Shown here: positions 60,750 through 64,000 of the stretch, one piece after another
Layout of the letters: every line of letters begins with the position of its first letter
Position numbering within the stretch: position 1 is the first letter of the stretch
NCBI RefSeq assembly: GCF_041296385.1
Contig: NC_091014.1
Coordinates: 5,493,578-5,557,577, forward strand
Direction of reading: 5' to 3'
DNA: 64,000 bases
DNA from: Aphelocoma coerulescens
Lineage: Eukaryota > Chordata > Aves > Passeriformes > Corvidae
Notes under the pieces: model-generated
Told to the model about the DNA's origin: nothing
Seen by the model: only the letters and a program-made list of their open reading frames with translations
The model's database searches: none
Translations under genes and position numbers: made by a program

Positions 60750-60886
60750 TAGGGCCCTGATTCAGAAAGGGACTCACATATCTCTCTTTATTCATGGGAC
60801 TGTGCCCCTGTTTAACTCAGTGGAATCACAAACATGCTCAGGTTTCATGTGGGCTCCAGAAGTTTGATGAATCAGCATCTGAGCAG
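60750..60886. repeat. Ancient palindromic amniote repeat, copy 3
   Basis: It opens 'gggccctgattcagaaag' and closes 'ttgatgaatcagcatctgag', again an inverted 'ctgattca / tgaatcag' pair. Between them are 'catgggactgtg' and 'aactcagtggaatcacaaac', resembling the 'caatgggactactcac' centre of this old repeat type. It is strongly diverged. Confidence 0.45.
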
Positions 60887-63800
60887 CAACAAGAAAATGC
60901 CCTTAATTGTGGAATCATGTCAATGACTCAATAAAAACTCAAACTTTTCCAGCTAAAGACTTCCCTCTAGGAAGAGACATAATATTCTGCACTTTGCAAT
61001 GTGTCTGTTTACATTAAAACCCTGTTCTTCTTAACTTGATGACTTTTTTTCCACATAGCAGAAACTGGTGAATTTCAAGCTTGGCTTATGCAGTTTTTAT
61101 CAAACCCACCGGAGGTTTCTGATCTACCTTTTTAGACAGGTTAGGCTCCAGTAAGCAGCAGCTTGTAGATTCTAGTTTGAAAACAAGTCTTCTTGAATTG
61201 ATGTTGAAATCCTTGTTTGATTGAAGAGGACGGTGGAACTTCTCTAAAGCTGAGTTTGAGACAACAGCTTGTCCCTCTTTAAAGCAGTTTTGAGTCCCCT
61301 AACACCATGAAGGCATCACCAAAGGAACTAAAAACCAGGATTTTTGCATCACAGTCAAGTGGAAGAAACGTCTCTTTTTTTTTTTTCTAATGGATAAAAA
61401 AGGGAGTAAAAAAGAAAAACTTAAATAAAAGGGTTGGATTTACTTATGTTCTTTGAAGCTTTTCTTTGTAGGCAAGAAATCAGTGTTCAGAGAGGGGAGA
61501 GGGGAGAAGAAACCAAAAATAATTTAAGAAAACACTGAGTTCTGTCTTTGAATTATATAAAAGCAGCTGCATTTGATTTAATTTTTCTTTAGCATAATGT
61601 GCTGTATAATCACTGGCTTCATCATCCCCTGGGCCCAAGCTTCCTCTTAGCACAAGCTGTGGGAGCTGTGCCACAGAGTTCAGTGGAAGCAGAATTTGAC
61701 CCATGTTTTGCTTTAAAAATAGAAGGTACCTCTGTCACTTTTCTCTTTTCTAAGAAACTCTTTCTTTTGAGACGCTAAATGGTCCTAAAAATCATTGCTT
61801 GTGATGTCATCAGCCTTCTCCCCCATAAACTATCAAAAGGAATCAATAGTTTACCAAAAAGGTAAAAGTCCACAATCCTATGGCTCATCATCTGGAAGGA
61901 ACAATAAATGGAAGCAGGAGAAATACTGCAATCTGCTAAGGGGATTGACTGCAAGACTTGTTTCAACCCCACTGCTTAACACAGGGCATGGTTGGGGGTG
62001 GCAGGAGAGGAGGAAGAGGATAAGGCAGTCTGTGGAGGGAGATGAACTTGTTTCTTAGTCCATTTAAGGGCTGGCTCTCTTCCAAGATAAAGCAACTTAC
62101 TTTCATGAGGGTGAAAGAAGGTTTTCCCAGGGGAAAAATTGTCCCTCAAAAAAGCATTAGTGAGAATATGAAATGAAAACAGAGTGTTGAAAAATGCCAA
62201 CAATTACTCAGTTATCAAATAGAGTTTGACAATATGTTTGGGATTTTTTTCCACCTCTCCCAAAACACAGCCAGAGAGGACTGTGGAGTTTCAGAGATTA
62301 TTTGAGCTATTAACCACAGACAAATAAATATTAATTGAGTCTGTTTCCATATGGAGTAAATAAGAAAATTTATAGCACTTTTACTGAAAGCAAAATCAGA
62401 ATAAAACATAGTTCTTTTAGCATTTAAGCCTGAAAATGCAAATAAAATGAGCAAAACTAAATAAATAATAATTTGTCTCTCCTGCCACCTGGAGAACTCC
62501 ATATGTACTCTAAACATTGCTTAATTAAAACTCACAGAACCCTGGTTCAGTAATTATTTCTTAACTGCTTGTTTTAGAGGAGAAAGCCTTTGGCCTTCAA
62601 TTACAATAAATTACAGAGAGGCAAGCATGGACAGGCTGTATTCAATAGCCTTTAGTCCGCCTCATCTTCCCAGCTCTGGAAAGCAAAGTTCTTTTTACAG
62701 TAGGACTTGACTCTGCAAGCCCTGAAGTCATGGTTAAAGATCCCATTGACTGTCTGGGAACAGACACAGCCCCCCCATGCCCGTGGGGATAAGGGTTAAC
62801 ACTTTGCATTAAAACTGTTTTGCTGCACCAAGACTTTTTCTCTTTTTCTTTTTTTTTTTTTCTTCCCAAAAGTGGACTTCCCCCCCACCCCACATTCTTC
62901 TCAATGTGGTTTCAATGTACTCATCTTCCTGAGATCACTTTTACCTGATAAAAGTGAAAAGCCATTATGGCCTTATTTGTCAATTTGGTGTGTGGGGGGA
63001 GAGGCAGGAGATTGAATGTTGAGGTTCTACAGCTCCTCCAGCATGTGGTGATTCATTAGGACATTATGTGGTAGGTAGCTGCACTCTGGCATGCTCTAGG
63101 CATCATGTACACTGCTGTTTGAAACAGAGCAACATAATAAATCCCTTTGTTAATAACTCTAAATGATGACTTATGCCCTGGAAATTCCTTTTCCTCCTGG
63201 CACAAGCAACTATAATCTCCGTGGTGCTGCAGAACTGAGTAGACATCCTAATACTTTTACTGGAGGTGAAACAATATGCACCTCATTAGCAGGTCACAGA
63301 TCAAACTATTAGCAACATGGTGGGAAGCCAGCTAGGATTTGGTGGGATTTATAAAAGGTCATCTTAGAGGCAGCATGCAAAAATGCTTTTTGGTGGTGAA
63401 AATGCCTCTGATCAACAGATTTCCCACTCAGTGGGCATGGGGAAGACATTTTATCCCAATGAGCAGACTGGTTTGGCAATGGTGATTACTTGGGCTTAAA
63501 GCTTTATGTATCTCATGAAATCTGCAGCAGTTCCTCTTGATAAATTAACCTTCATTTTGTTACATAGAAGGAGGAAGCCCATCAGCTCATCTCTGTTTCC
63601 TTTGTTCTTTATCTCTTCGCAGCATTCATAGCAGGAGGGAAAGACGAACTAGAAAACACTGCAACATCTGCCACAAATGAACACTCTGTAGTTGCCCCAC
63701 AGTAGCCCAGGGGGTCAAATCCTTATCCTTATGTGCAACCAGGGGAGTGTTCAGCAGCTTGGAGTAGCCTGGGATGTTCCTCTGGATGCACTGTAGCTGC

Positions 63801-64000
63801 ACCAGCCAACTGCATCCTTCAACAAGTCATTATGCTCATAAAATTTCATAGAGTGTTTTTAAAACAAAGCTACGTTGATGGTTGTAAATGTCGTGTTGGT
63901 GGTTGCAAACAGAGGTCAGCATTTTTATTCTGTCAGAAGGAAAAGGAAACTGAGGCAGGAGGACAACACCCCAAGCCCATCCTGTGAGTCTTGCAGGGAG
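60887..64000. other. Intergenic, no gene recognised
   Basis: About 3.1 kb to the window edge. T-runs lie near 61.38 and 62.85 kb. Frames up to 100 codons have no recognisable domain. The 62.9-63.6 kb part is less repetitive and more balanced in composition, and could hold conserved noncoding sequence, but this cannot be judged from one genome. Confidence 0.5.

Noticed and set aside
1..64000. CRISPR arrays, operons, rRNA and tRNA genes
   Set aside because: No regularly spaced repeats, ribosomal sequence or complete tRNA cloverleaf was seen. The repeat content marks this as vertebrate nuclear DNA.

Overview
The window reads as gene-poor, AT-rich DNA from a bird, possibly a songbird. The main evidence is its repeats. 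Many fragments end in the chicken-repeat-1 (CR1) 3' signature: a 'ccatggcaggg...ggaactagatgat' core followed by short ATTCTATG repeats. There is an LTR that begins TGTGGTTTAA and resembles avian ERV-L LTRs, and a decayed avian ERV-K-like provirus. No host protein-coding gene, rRNA, tRNA, operon or CRISPR array could be supported. Most open frames are short, overlap on both strands, lack ATG starts and match nothing I recognise.

Layout. 1-17.8 kb: intergenic DNA with two MIR-like ancient SINEs, an ancient palindromic amniote repeat (three copies in the window), three CR1 3' ends and a possible antisense LTR near 15.0-15.5 kb. 17.87-18.57 kb: the longest open frame in the window (234 stop-free codons, plus strand), unidentified, with a basic patch followed by one hydrophobic segment. 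19.9-24.14 kb: a degenerate plus-strand provirus. It has gag remnants (capsid with major homology region, broken zinc knuckles), small pol remnants (RT connection, integrase core and C-terminus), an env pseudogene of the CX6CC type and a 3' LTR of about 367 bp. No matching 5' LTR was seen. 24.1-49.2 kb: intergenic DNA with a truncated ERV-L-type LTR at 26.5 kb, a CR1 endonuclease fragment at 32.7 kb, several CR1 3' ends and an inverted pair of CR1 3' tips at 44.0 kb. 49.2-64 kb: a second LTR-like block, a CR1 reverse-transcriptase fragment on the minus strand at 50.0-50.36 kb, three further CR1 fragments, poly-A/poly-T tracts and otherwise anonymous sequence.

Nothing here is a demonstrated new biological system. 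The items most worth a second look are the 17.9-18.6 kb open frame, the provirus that joins betaretrovirus-like gag/pol to a gamma-type env, the inverted CR1 tips, and a near-consensus RFX X-box at 13.2 kb. All family assignments were made by eye, without database searches, so boundaries are approximate.
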